Source of the DNA: JALYOC01 sp036675345
GTDB lineage: Bacteria > Myxococcota > Myxococcia > Myxococcales > Myxococcaceae
Direction of reading: 5' to 3'
Length of the DNA stretch: 64,000 nucleotides
NCBI GenBank assembly: GCA_036675345.1
Contig: JAKFFE010000017.1
Coordinates: forward strand, 434,001-498,000
Below are positions 18,719 to 26,757 of this stretch, piece after piece; within the stretch, counting starts at the first letter, position 1; each line of letters starts with the position of its first letter. Under the pieces are notes generated by a model, which was not told the origin of the DNA, did no database searches, and worked only from the letters and a program-made list of their open reading frames with translations. The position numbers and the translations under genes are program-made.

Positions 18719-20986
18719 CTACCCGGCGTAGTGCTTGCGACCCAGGAAGACGATCACGTCCTTGGCGCAGTGCTCGCAGTAGCCAAAGCGGGTGGCCATG
18801 GTCTGCAGCGTCTGCTGGGCCTGGTCCCGCTCGCGGGAGAGCAGCGAGCCGCGCTCCTCGGAGAGGTACTTGAGGATGTTCTCGGTGTTCTTGGCCACTG
18901 CCCGGCGCCGCTCCTCGAAGAAGTGCGCCCGCAGCCGCTTGAAGTAGTCGGGGAACACCCGGGCGTAGTCCAGCCCGCCCTCCGGGTGGTCCAGCCGGTG
19001 GGCGCCGACGCTGGAGATCAGCGCCCGGCGGAACTCACCGCTGTCCTCGCCCCGGGAGAGGATGATCGCCTCCAGCTCCGCCATCCGGGTCTCGTCCGGC
19101 TTCTCGTTCTCCCCGGTGACCCGGTTGCGGATCTTCTCCCCCTTCACCCAGTGGGAGACGTGGAAGATGTAGCGCTCGAACAGATCCCGGTACTGGGCCT
19201 CGGAGACCAGGCCCATCGACTCGCGGACCTCGGAGTCCACCCGCTCCAGGTACTCGGCCTCCGCGGCCCGGACGAACTCCTCGTGGTCGTGGAAGCCGTC
19301 CACCACCTCCTGCTGGAGGAACTCGTAGACGCTCTTGTCCCGGGTCAGCGTCTCCAGCTCCTCCAGGACCGCCAGCGGGTTGAGGCAGGGGTAGTCCGGG
19401 TTCTGGGCGGCGTTGAACAAGGCGGTCTTCACCTCCCGGGCCGAGGCCCCGCTGCGGCCCTCGTAGTTGGGGTAGGCGTCGGACTCCGCGTACAGCTCCT
19501 CCAGCCGCCGCCGCAGCTCCTTGGCCGGGCCGGTGGCCAGCCGGTCCGGGGGGGCGCCCTCCTCGTACAGGTGCAGCTTCTCCACCGGGGTCAGCGAGTC
19601 GACCAGCTCCCGGACCTCGGGGGGATAGCGATCGGCGATCGGCTTCTTGAGCCGGGTGAGGGTGGCCCAGGTGGCCGCCACCTCGGTGACGTGGGGGGCG
19701 ATGTGCTTGCCCACCGAGGTGGGGGTGACCGCCGCGTCGTAGATCTGTTTCTCCACCCGGTAGCGGCGCAGGTACGGCACCCGCACCAGCTCGATCCGGC
19801 CCTTGAAGGAGGCGAAGTCCGGCAGCTCCTTGAAGGCCGCCAGGTGCTTCTCGTTGGAGGAGGCGATCAGCACCTCGTCCAGCTGCAGCAGCATGTGCTC
19901 CAGCGGGATCTCCCCGGTCTCGGAGAAGCCCAGCAGGTACTTGAAGGCCTCCAGCGGCCGCTTGAGCAGATCCGAATATTCGATCAGCCCCCGGTTGGCG
20001 GTGACCAGCGCCCCGTGGGCCTCGAACAGCACCGAGTTCTGCAGCGCCGCCGGCAGGTTGGCCTGGGACCGGTCCAGGGAGATCGGGTGGTAGGCGGCGT
20101 CCACGCTCATCTGCGGTTCCACCGACACCGTCCCCACCTGGTAGCGGCGGGAGATGTAGAAGCGCTCCACCTGCACGTGCCGCAGCAGCTGCAGATACTC
20201 GCCGCCGTTGGCCACCAGCAGCCCGGCGTAGACCTTGCGGCACTTGTGGCACAGCTCGCCGTTGAGCAGATAGTCGGCGAGCACGAACTCCCGCCCCGCC
20301 TCGTCGGTGGGGGCCTGCTTGAGCGCCTGCTCCAGGAAGCGGGCGCGCTCCTCGCGGGGGATCACGAACAGCGGATGGCAGCGCAGCTCGCAGGAGAGCC
20401 GGACCTCCACGTTCTCCACCCCCAGGTGGGCGTAGGTGGCCAGCTCCCCTCCGGCGGATTTCTCTCCAAAGCCGATCGATCCCTTCACCAGCTTGTCGGT
20501 GGGGAAGATCCAGTTGATCCGGTACAGCGCCCCCTGGGGCAGCGCGGAGTAGGCCTCCATCGCGCGCTTGAGCCCGTTGATCAGCGAGGACTTGGCGGAC
20601 CCGTTGGGCCCGTGCAGCAGGATCAATTTGTTGATCCGCCCGGAGCGGGTGAAGTTTCCCAGCAGCCGGTAGATGTCGTTCTGCACCTCCTCCTGCCCGG
20701 CCACCGCCCCCTCCCGATCTCCGTCCTTGAGGTCGAAGAGCTTGAAGCGGCGGATCTTCCCGCGCGGATGGGGGACCTGTTCGGTGCCGAAGTGGTCCAT
20801 CACCTCCCGCAGATACTGGGCGGCGTTGCGGGCCTGCCGGCGGGGGTCCTGGAGGAAGAGGTTGAGGTACTCCTCGTAGGAGAGGATGGACCGGTTCTTC
20901 ACGAAGTCCGTCGACACCACGTCGCCGATGACCTGAAGGTGCCGCTTGGCTTCCACGCACTCCTCCTGAGCGAACTGTCCCTTCAT
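18719..20986 (-). CDS. prkA: PrkA-family serine protein kinase (AAA+-like)
   Basis: A 755-residue member of the PrkA family. The N-terminal two-thirds is the AAA-type PrkA domain with P-loop GPNGSAKSS (about residues 127-135), the sequence INWIFPTDKLVKGSIGFGEKSAGG typical of the family, and a CHKC pair in the middle. The C-terminal part is the PrkA C domain ending with FGYCEHCAKDV. From memory, Bacillus and E. coli PrkA (YeaG) are about 630-645 residues, so this one is longer. PrkA proteins act in starvation and sporulation responses; in a myxobacterium a stress or development role is reasonable but inferred. The usual partners yeaH and spoVR are not adjacent. Confidence 0.93.
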   Translation of the reverse strand: MKGQFAQEECVEAKRHLQVIGDVVSTDFVKNRSILSYEEYLNLFLQDPRRQARNAAQYLREVMDHFGTEQVPHPRGKIRRFKLFDLKDGDREGAVAGQEEVQNDIYRLLGNFTRSGRINKLILLHGPNGSAKSSLINGLKRAMEAYSALPQGALYRINWIFPTDKLVKGSIGFGEKSAGGELATYAHLGVENVEVRLSCELRCHPLFVIPREERARFLEQALKQAPTDEAGREFVLADYLLNGELCHKCRKVYAGLLVANGGEYLQLLRHVQVERFYISRRYQVGTVSVEPQMSVDAAYHPISLDRSQANLPAALQNSVLFEAHGALVTANRGLIEYSDLLKRPLEAFKYLLGFSETGEIPLEHMLLQLDEVLIASSNEKHLAAFKELPDFASFKGRIELVRVPYLRRYRVEKQIYDAAVTPTSVGKHIAPHVTEVAATWATLTRLKKPIADRYPPEVRELVDSLTPVEKLHLYEEGAPPDRLATGPAKELRRRLEELYAESDAYPNYEGRSGASAREVKTALFNAAQNPDYPCLNPLAVLEELETLTRDKSVYEFLQQEVVDGFHDHEEFVRAAEAEYLERVDSEVRESMGLVSEAQYRDLFERYIFHVSHWVKGEKIRNRVTGENEKPDETRMAELEAIILSRGEDSGEFRRALISSVGAHRLDHPEGGLDYARVFPDYFKRLRAHFFEERRRAVAKNTENILKYLSEERGSLLSRERDQAQQTLQTMATRFGYCEHCAKDVIVFLGRKHYAG

Positions 20987-21070
20987 TCTGGTCCGGAACG
21001 CGGCCGGGTGCTTGCCTCAGTTGCCCGGACGCTGTGCAGGGTCGTCAAGCGAACGAGTCCGGACACACCT

Positions 21071-21104
21071 CCGCCGCCCGGGACGCGATGGCCCCGGACG
21101 GCGG
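21071..21104 (-). terminator. Hairpin after the polysaccharide lyase-like gene
   Basis: CCGCCG (21071-21076) pairs with CGGCGG (21099-21104), then one mismatch and five further pairs, with a 10-base loop. It is 17 bp past the stop of the minus-strand MYXO-CTERM gene, ahead of prkA. Confidence 0.45.
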
Positions 21105-21120
21105 AAGGGATGCGACCCGG

Positions 21121-22134
21121 TTAGGACAAACGGCGACGACGACGCAGCGCCAGCCCCGCCAGGGCCAGGGCCGCCAGCGGCAGCCCCACCCCACCTGCCA
21201 CCGAGCAGCCCACCTGGGGCTGGCCCGGCAGCAGCGGATCATTGGGGGTGTTCCAGGAGGGATCCAGGGTCAGCCCACCATCCGCCGGGTCCACCGGGTT
21301 GGGATCGGTGGGGTCCGGATCGGTGGGATCCGGGTCCGGCTCCGGATCCGGGGTCCCGGCGTCGGTGACCGGATCCGGGGTGCCGGCGTCCGGGCCCTTG
21401 GGAGTGCCGGCGTCCACCGTCGGGTCCGGAGGCACCACCACCGAGACCGGCTCCACGTCGGCGCGGGTCTCTCCGACGATCATCCCGTCGTGGTAGACGA
21501 TCCCGTCGGGGGCGATGTCCGAGTTCCGGTACAGCCCCTGCTTGAGGTACACGCGGGAGTCGGTCAGCAGGTAGGTCTTGGGGATCACCTGCTCGCCGTC
21601 CAGCCACAGCTCCAGGAAGCCCACCTTGGCGTCCTTGGACCACTTGATGTGGAAGAGGAAGGACCGCCACTTGCCGCGCACCAGCGGGGCGCGCCAGATC
21701 ACGTTCTGCCAGTTGGTGAGGTGCATCTCCTCGCCGTAGACGTCGAACTCGATCGGCGGGGAGCCGAAGTCCTCGTATTGGTGCCACTGGGTGAAGACCT
21801 GCCACTTCTTGGCGCTGGGGTAGCTCTCGTCGAAGTAGGTGTACCAGTGGTACCAGCGCTCGGCGCCCTCGGGCTGGTAGGTCACGTCCAGCAGCTCGTT
21901 GCGGTTGCCGCCGGAGCCGATCGGATCGTCCCCCTGCTTGACCAGGGCGCGGACCGCGTACTTGCCCTGCTTGACCCGGCTGGTCTGCACCTGCAGTCGA
22001 TCCGCGGAGACCATCTGGGCCTTCGACCACTGGTTGATGTTGGCGGTCTCAAAGTCCCCCGTCCACAGCACCTTGGCGCTGGCGGACAACGGCACACTCA
22101 AGGCGAGTGCAAGGAAGAGGATGCTTCTGTTCAT
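21121..22134 (-). CDS. Polysaccharide lyase-like MYXO-CTERM surface protein
   Basis: A 337-residue exported protein. A signal peptide (1-21, ending SASA) is followed by a jelly-roll-type domain (about 22-245) with blocks such as VLWTGDFETANINQW, GNRNELLD, YHWYTYFDESY, WQVFTQWHQYE and the late VYLKQGLYRNSD, which match bacterial heparin-lyase-like (polysaccharide lyase family 20 / PF14099 type) proteins. A linker rich in DAGTPDP and DPTDP follows (about 250-295). The end is a MYXO-CTERM tail: Cys310, a hydrophobic segment, then RRRRR. It should be anchored on the cell surface and cut an uronate-containing glycan (substrate inferred). ATG 22134 is chosen because the signal peptide starts there and AGAGGG precedes it. 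Confidence 0.85.
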   Translation of the reverse strand: MNRSILFLALALSVPLSASAKVLWTGDFETANINQWSKAQMVSADRLQVQTSRVKQGKYAVRALVKQGDDPIGSGGNRNELLDVTYQPEGAERWYHWYTYFDESYPSAKKWQVFTQWHQYEDFGSPPIEFDVYGEEMHLTNWQNVIWRAPLVRGKWRSFLFHIKWSKDAKVGFLELWLDGEQVIPKTYLLTDSRVYLKQGLYRNSDIAPDGIVYHDGMIVGETRADVEPVSVVVPPDPTVDAGTPKGPDAGTPDPVTDAGTPDPEPDPDPTDPDPTDPNPVDPADGGLTLDPSWNTPNDPLLPGQPQVGCSVAGGVGLPLAALALAGLALRRRRRLS

Positions 22135-22583
22135 TCTGGGGGTGCCCTCTGAAAGTGAAGCGTTCGAGGGCGGAAAAACCTTTCGCGCGCAAAACACCTT
22201 CCCGGGGTTGACACTTTGCGGCAGGCGACCGGTGAGCAGTCGGCTGGGTGATCGCCCAGGTACGACCTCGATTCCCCGCGAAATGACTGGAGGTCCACCC
22301 TCCTCCCAAACTGCTTGTCATCCCCCCGAGGCGACTGACCAGCGCCCGACTGCCTGCCTGCGAATGGAGGCCGGGGATTTATGCGGAGTATTTCCGGGGG
22401 AAACCAGGCGCTGGACGGCGGGACCGAACTTGTCGCCTCCATCTGGAATTCCGGCCCGCGGGTGGGACCCGGGGCTGTCCCCCGGTCTTTCGGGAGTGTC
22501 GGAAATGGTGCCCCGGCCGTCACTCATGCGATAAATCGGAGAGACGGAGCGCTCCGAGAACCCTCGGAACCAACCACCAGGCG
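22135..22583. promoter_or_regulatory. Divergent promoter region, lyase gene / hsp70
   Basis: This 449-bp spacer separates divergent genes and has no supportable coding frame. A TTGACA hexamer occurs at 22207-22212 on the plus strand but has no good -10 at 16-18 bp. A GATAAAT stretch near 22529 lies about 50 bp ahead of the Hsp70 start and could be a -10 element. Both are weak. Confidence 0.4.
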
Positions 22584-24104
22584 ATGGCCAAAGAACCGAT
22601 CATCGGTATCGATCTCGGAACCACCAATTCGTGCGCGGCCTACGTCGATGAGACGGGGAACGTGAAGCTGATCCCCTACAAGGGCGGCGAGTACACCATC
22701 CCCTCGATCTTCGCGATCGACGACAAGGGCAACGAGCTGATCGGCTACGAGGCCAAGCGCCAGTGGCAGCTGAACCCCAAGAACACCGTCTACGGGTCCA
22801 AGCGGCTGGTGGGGCGCGCGCCCAAGAGCGACGTGGTCGACCAGATGCGCAAGGTCGTCCAGTACAGCGTCCGCGCCGGCAAGAAGAATGACGTGGTCCT
22901 GGACGTGGGGAAGAAGGAGTTCTCCCTCCAGGAGATCAGCGCCAAGATCCTCAACAAGATCCGGGACGTCGCCTCCAACCACCTCAAGCACCCGGTGAAG
23001 CGGGCGGTGGTGACCGTCCCCGCCTACTTCAACGATCGCCAGCGGCAGACGGTGAAGGACGCCGGGAAGCTGATCGATCTGGAGGTGGTGCGGATCATCA
23101 ACGAGCCCACCGCGGCGGCGCTGGCCTACGGGGTGGGCCGCAACCTCACCCAGAAGGTGGTGATCTACGACCTGGGCGGCGGCACCTTCGACGTCTCGAT
23201 CGTGGAGATCCGCGACCGGGTGTTCGAGGTGAAGGCCACCGGCGGTGACATCTTCCTGGGCGGGATCGACTTCGACAACGCCCTGATCCAGTACGTGCTC
23301 AAGGACTTCGCCGGCAAGACCGGCATCGACCTGGCCACCGACCCGGTGGCGATGCAGCGGATCAAGGACCTGGCCGAACGCACCAAGTGCGATCTCTCCT
23401 CGCGGGAGGAGGTGCCCTTCAACATCCCCTTCATCACCATGACCCCGCAGGGGCAGCCGTTGAACATCGAGATGAAGTTCAACCGGAAGATCCTCGAGCA
23501 GCTGACCGCCCCGTTCGTGGATCGCACCCTGCAGATGGTGGCCCGGGTGCTGGTGGACTCCGGGCTCTCCACCCAGGACATCGACGAGGTGATGCTGGTC
23601 GGTGGGCAGACCCGGATGCCGATCGTGCAGGACCGGCTGACCAAGTTCTTCGGCAAGCTCCCCTCCAAGGGGGTGCACCCGGACGAGGCGGTGGCGATTG
23701 GCGCCGCCTGGTACGCCCATTCGCTCCAGGACGACACCAACCTGCGGATCCAGCTGCTGGACGTGATCCCGATGGCGATCGGGCTGGAGAAGGCGGGGGG
23801 GAAGTTCCACACCGTGTTCAGCCGCAACGCCGCCATCCCCAACGCCAAGCAGCTGGTGGCCACCACCAGCTTCGACAACCAGACCGAGCTGGCCGTCCGG
23901 ATCTACCAGGGCGACCACGACGAGGTGCTGCACAACGAGCTGCTGGGGGAGTTCACCTTCTCCGGGATCCGGCAGGATCGCGCCGGCGCGGTGCAGGTGG
24001 CGATCACCTTCGACGTGAACGTGGAGGGGATCCTCACCATGCACGCCCAGGATCCGGCCACCGGCAAGGAGATGAAGACCACCGTCCGGGTGACCCAGTC
24101 CTAG
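22584..24104 (+). CDS. Hsp70 (DnaK-like) chaperone lacking the C-terminal lid
   Basis: A 506-residue Hsp70. The nucleotide-binding domain is complete (GIDLGTTNSC at 8-17, the VPAYFNDRQRQ block, INEPTAAALAYG, DLGGGTFDVS, VGGQTRMP) and is followed by the beta-sandwich substrate domain. The frame then ends with MKTTVRVTQS, about 130 residues earlier than canonical DnaK of about 638, so the helical lid is missing. No grpE or dnaJ is adjacent. It is therefore a specialised paralog rather than the housekeeping DnaK. ATG 22584 begins the family N-terminus directly. It converges with the response regulator gene, 7 bp apart. Confidence 0.93.
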   Translation: MAKEPIIGIDLGTTNSCAAYVDETGNVKLIPYKGGEYTIPSIFAIDDKGNELIGYEAKRQWQLNPKNTVYGSKRLVGRAPKSDVVDQMRKVVQYSVRAGKKNDVVLDVGKKEFSLQEISAKILNKIRDVASNHLKHPVKRAVVTVPAYFNDRQRQTVKDAGKLIDLEVVRIINEPTAAALAYGVGRNLTQKVVIYDLGGGTFDVSIVEIRDRVFEVKATGGDIFLGGIDFDNALIQYVLKDFAGKTGIDLATDPVAMQRIKDLAERTKCDLSSREEVPFNIPFITMTPQGQPLNIEMKFNRKILEQLTAPFVDRTLQMVARVLVDSGLSTQDIDEVMLVGGQTRMPIVQDRLTKFFGKLPSKGVHPDEAVAIGAAWYAHSLQDDTNLRIQLLDVIPMAIGLEKAGGKFHTVFSRNAAIPNAKQLVATTSFDNQTELAVRIYQGDHDEVLHNELLGEFTFSGIRQDRAGAVQVAITFDVNVEGILTMHAQDPATGKEMKTTVRVTQS

Positions 24105-24111
24105 CGGGTCC

Positions 24112-24489
24112 CTACCCCGCCCGCTGGGTGTCCAACACCCGGCGGACCAGGGAGATCAGCTCCTCCAGCTCGAAGGGCTTGATCAGCAGCGCGGTCCACT
24201 TGCGGTTCTCCTTGGGCAGCCCCATCGGCGCGGCGGTCATCAGGATCACCGGGATCTTCGCCAGCAGGCCCTTCTGATCCATCGCCTCCAGCAGCTGGAT
24301 TCCGTCCATCACCGGCATCATGAAGTCCAGCAGCAGCAGCGAGGGGTGGACCCGCTCCAGCACCTCCAGCGCCTGGCGCCCGTTGCGGGCGGAGACGATC
24401 GGGTAGCCCTCCATCCCCAGGATGTCCGAGAGCGACTCCACCAGGGAGTACTCGTCGTCCACGATCAGGATCGTCTCGCCCACGATCAC
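24112..24489 (-). CDS. Single-domain response regulator (CheY-like)
   Basis: A 125-residue receiver with no output domain. The acidic pocket DDE (11-13), phospho-acceptor Asp55 (LLLLDFMMP) and Lys104 (LIKP) are all present. It starts with a GTGA overlap of 4 bases with the stop of the KaiC-like gene (24486-24489), so the two are translationally coupled and probably form one signalling unit. The kinase is not identified. Confidence 0.92.
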   Translation of the reverse strand: MIVGETILIVDDEYSLVESLSDILGMEGYPIVSARNGRQALEVLERVHPSLLLLDFMMPVMDGIQLLEAMDQKGLLAKIPVILMTAAPMGLPKENRKWTALLIKPFELEELISLVRRVLDTQRAG

Positions 24490-26027
24490 TTCCCCGACTT
24501 GCGCGGGCGCGCGAGGAGCTTCGGCTTGCGCCGGGGGGCTGGGGGAGGAACCTGGGGCTGCCCGGAGGTGGTGCCTCCCCGGGGCTCGCCCTTCATCAGG
24601 TTGTTCCCGCCGCTGAAGGCCGCGCCCACATCCAGCCCGCCCTGGGCGATCTCGAACTCGAACAGGTCCCGGGCGTGGATGCTGTCGCGGGTCTTCATCA
24701 CCGAGATCAACCGCCGCAGCTTCGCGTCCAGTTCCACCTGCCGCAGGAAGAGGATGTTGTGGAAGGCGGCGGAGACCCCGCCGGTGGGGATGTGCACGTC
24801 GTCCACGAACAGCTGCCGCGTCTCCTCGGTGATCAGGGTGGTGACGTTCATCCCGGTCAGCACTTCCCCCAGCACGGCGAGGTAACCGCTCATCCGCTCG
24901 CTCTCTGCCGCCTCCTTGAAGCCGACCAGCCCATCAATGAACAGGCGCTGGATCCCCAGGTCGCGCACCGCGGTCAGCAGCCGGTGGGCCAGCAGGTCCA
25001 GCTGCCCCTCCGCGGGACTCTGCCAGAGGATGTGCTGATGCCCGCTCTCCAGCCAGGCCCTCAACGGCCAGCCCAGCTGTTCTCCCTTGAAGATCAGCGC
25101 CGCGGGGGTCTCGAAGAACCCGAAGTGCAGGGTCTTCTCTCCCCGCCGGGCGCCCTCGGCCAGAAACTGCATCCCCAGCACTGTCTTGCCGCACCCCGAC
25201 GAGCCCAGGGCCAGCGCGGTGGAGCCCCGGCGCAGCCCGCCTCCCAGCATCCGATCCAGCCCCGGGTTGCCAAGGCCTGCCCGCTCGGCGCTGACCACGT
25301 GCAGCGGATCCACCCAGGACTGGAAGGCCACCTCGCAGCGCGGGTACACGCTCAGCCCGGAACCGGAGATCTGGTAGAGGTGATCCCCCTCCAGGAAGCC
25401 GCTGCCCCGGAACTTGGTGATCCGCACCACCCGCGACGAGCGCGGCGGGAGGTGCCGGACCCCCAGCTCCACCAGCCCATCCACCATGGTGTGCTCGGGC
25501 CGGACCGTGCCGTCGTTGGGGCCGCTGGTCAGGATCAGCACCGTGCAGCCCATCATCGCCACCCAGGTCTGCAGCTCGTGGATGAACTTTTTGTAGTCCA
25601 CCTCCGACTTGGCGTAGCTGGCGGCGGTGACCATCCCGTCAATCACCAGCACCGAGGCCTTGTCGTCCCGCACCGCCTGGCGAAGGGTGCGCATCAGCCC
25701 GGCCAGCCCGTCACTCTCGATGTCGGAGAAGCCGCTGAGGTAGCGGACCTTGCTGCCCACGTACTCGCGGCGGAAGAAGGCCAGCGACTGCAGCTGGTTC
25801 AGCATCCGGCCGTGGGTCTCCGCCAGCAGGGTCACGTAGACCGCGTTGGTGCCCCGCGACGCGTGGTGGAAGCAGAACTGGTTGGCGAAGATCGTCTTCC
25901 CCGCCCCCGGCCTGCCGGTGACCATGTAGATCCCGGCCCGGAGCAGCCCGCCTCCCAGCAGGGTGTCCATTCCGGGGATGCCGGTGGGGATGCGCTCCGC
26001 GAGGGTCTCTGGCGTGGGGGGGCTCAT
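24486..26027 (-). CDS. KaiC-like double RecA-fold ATPase
   Basis: A 513-residue protein with two KaiC/RadA-type ATPase domains. Domain 1 has IPTGIPGMDTLLGGGL, then Walker A GRPGAGKT (38-45) and Walker B VLVIDGM. Domain 2 has LGNPGLDRMLGGGL, Walker A GSSGCGKT (about 275-283) and LFIDGLV. The C-terminal 45 residues are a basic Pro-rich tail. There is no kaiA or kaiB; instead it is coupled to a CheY-like protein, as in many non-cyanobacterial KaiC-like systems. Circadian function should not be assumed. A role as an ATP-dependent signal-transduction switch is inferred. Confidence 0.9.
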   Translation of the reverse strand: MSPPTPETLAERIPTGIPGMDTLLGGGLLRAGIYMVTGRPGAGKTIFANQFCFHHASRGTNAVYVTLLAETHGRMLNQLQSLAFFRREYVGSKVRYLSGFSDIESDGLAGLMRTLRQAVRDDKASVLVIDGMVTAASYAKSEVDYKKFIHELQTWVAMMGCTVLILTSGPNDGTVRPEHTMVDGLVELGVRHLPPRSSRVVRITKFRGSGFLEGDHLYQISGSGLSVYPRCEVAFQSWVDPLHVVSAERAGLGNPGLDRMLGGGLRRGSTALALGSSGCGKTVLGMQFLAEGARRGEKTLHFGFFETPAALIFKGEQLGWPLRAWLESGHQHILWQSPAEGQLDLLAHRLLTAVRDLGIQRLFIDGLVGFKEAAESERMSGYLAVLGEVLTGMNVTTLITEETRQLFVDDVHIPTGGVSAAFHNILFLRQVELDAKLRRLISVMKTRDSIHARDLFEFEIAQGGLDVGAAFSGGNNLMKGEPRGGTTSGQPQVPPPAPRRKPKLLARPRKSGK

Positions 26028-26175
26028 CGCGTCGCCGCCTACTTGCCACGGAAATTCCGGCCGCCGGCTGGATAATCCGACCGGTGCGCGAAATCAGACG
26101 TCCCTGCGGCCCCCCGGGCCCAACTGGAGGGGGCGGATGTGCCACGCTCCCCGCTTTCCGCCCCAGGAGGCGCGC

Positions 26176-26685
26176 TTGTCACTCTCGCTCCACTCCCCCG
26201 CCTTCCCCCATCAGGGGGAGATCCCCCGCCACCATACCTGTGAGGGGCACAACGTCTCCCCGCCGCTGGAGTGGGACGGGGTCCGCGCGCCGGCCAAGAG
26301 CCTGGTGCTGATCGTGGACGATCCGGACGCGCCGGATCCGGAGGCCCCGGACCACACCTGGGTCCACTGGGTGCTCTACAACCTGCCGGTGACCGAGACC
26401 GGGCTGCCGGAGGGGGTGAGCTCCGATCACCTCCCCAAGGGAACCCGGGAGGGCCTCAACGACTGGAAGAAGACCGGCTACGGCGGCCCCTGCCCACCGA
26501 TTGGCAAGCACCGCTACTTCCACAAGCTGTACGCGCTGGACGTGGTGCTGGAGGACCTCAAGAAGCCCACCTGCGCGCAGCTGCTTTCGGCGATGGAGGG
26601 CCACATCGTGGCGCAGACCGAGCTGATCGGCACCTACCACAAGCTGGGGCACCACCATCAGAAGCACCCCCCGAAGGCGAAGTAG
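26176..26685 (+). CDS. YbhB/YbcL-type phosphatidylethanolamine-binding protein (PEBP, Raf-kinase-inhibitor-like)
   Basis: A 169-residue PEBP-family protein: SPAF..GEIPRHHTCEG at the start, then VSPPLEWDGV, LIVDDPDAPDP, the WVHWVLYNLP ligand-site motif, GYGGPCPP, GKHRYFHKLYALD. Bacterial members are cytoplasmic or periplasmic proteins of poorly known role; no signal peptide is seen here. I chose TTG 26176, which has AGGAGG 6 bases upstream and makes the protein begin exactly as the family does. ATG 26137 also has a strong GGAGGGG and would add 13 residues. It is divergent from the KaiC-like gene. Confidence 0.88.
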   Translation: MSLSLHSPAFPHQGEIPRHHTCEGHNVSPPLEWDGVRAPAKSLVLIVDDPDAPDPEAPDHTWVHWVLYNLPVTETGLPEGVSSDHLPKGTREGLNDWKKTGYGGPCPPIGKHRYFHKLYALDVVLEDLKKPTCAQLLSAMEGHIVAQTELIGTYHKLGHHHQKHPPKAK

Positions 26686-26703
26686 GCAAGCCCGCAACGC
26701 AAA

Positions 26704-26723
26704 GGGCCCGCCGAAGCGGGCCC
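26704..26723. terminator. Bidirectional hairpin terminator
   Basis: GGGCCCGC (26704-26711) and GCGGGCCC (26716-26723) pair perfectly around a CGAA tetraloop, between the converging stops of the PEBP gene (26685) and actF (26758). Confidence 0.75.
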
Positions 26724-26757
26724 CCTGCACTGCCAGGACCACCGGGGCCCAGGGCCC

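Noticed and set aside
18731..21124. A 797-codon frame on the plus strand
   Set aside because: It is antisense to prkA, whose protein is clearly homologous to a known family; the antisense frame is low-complexity.
22207..22212. TTGACA hexamer as a -35 box
   Set aside because: No acceptable -10 hexamer lies 16-18 bp downstream, and it is far from the Hsp70 start.
24103..24125. AGCGGG/CCCGCT hairpin between the Hsp70 and response regulator stops
   Set aside because: Only 6 pairs with an 11-base loop, overlapping both stop regions; too weak to call a terminator.
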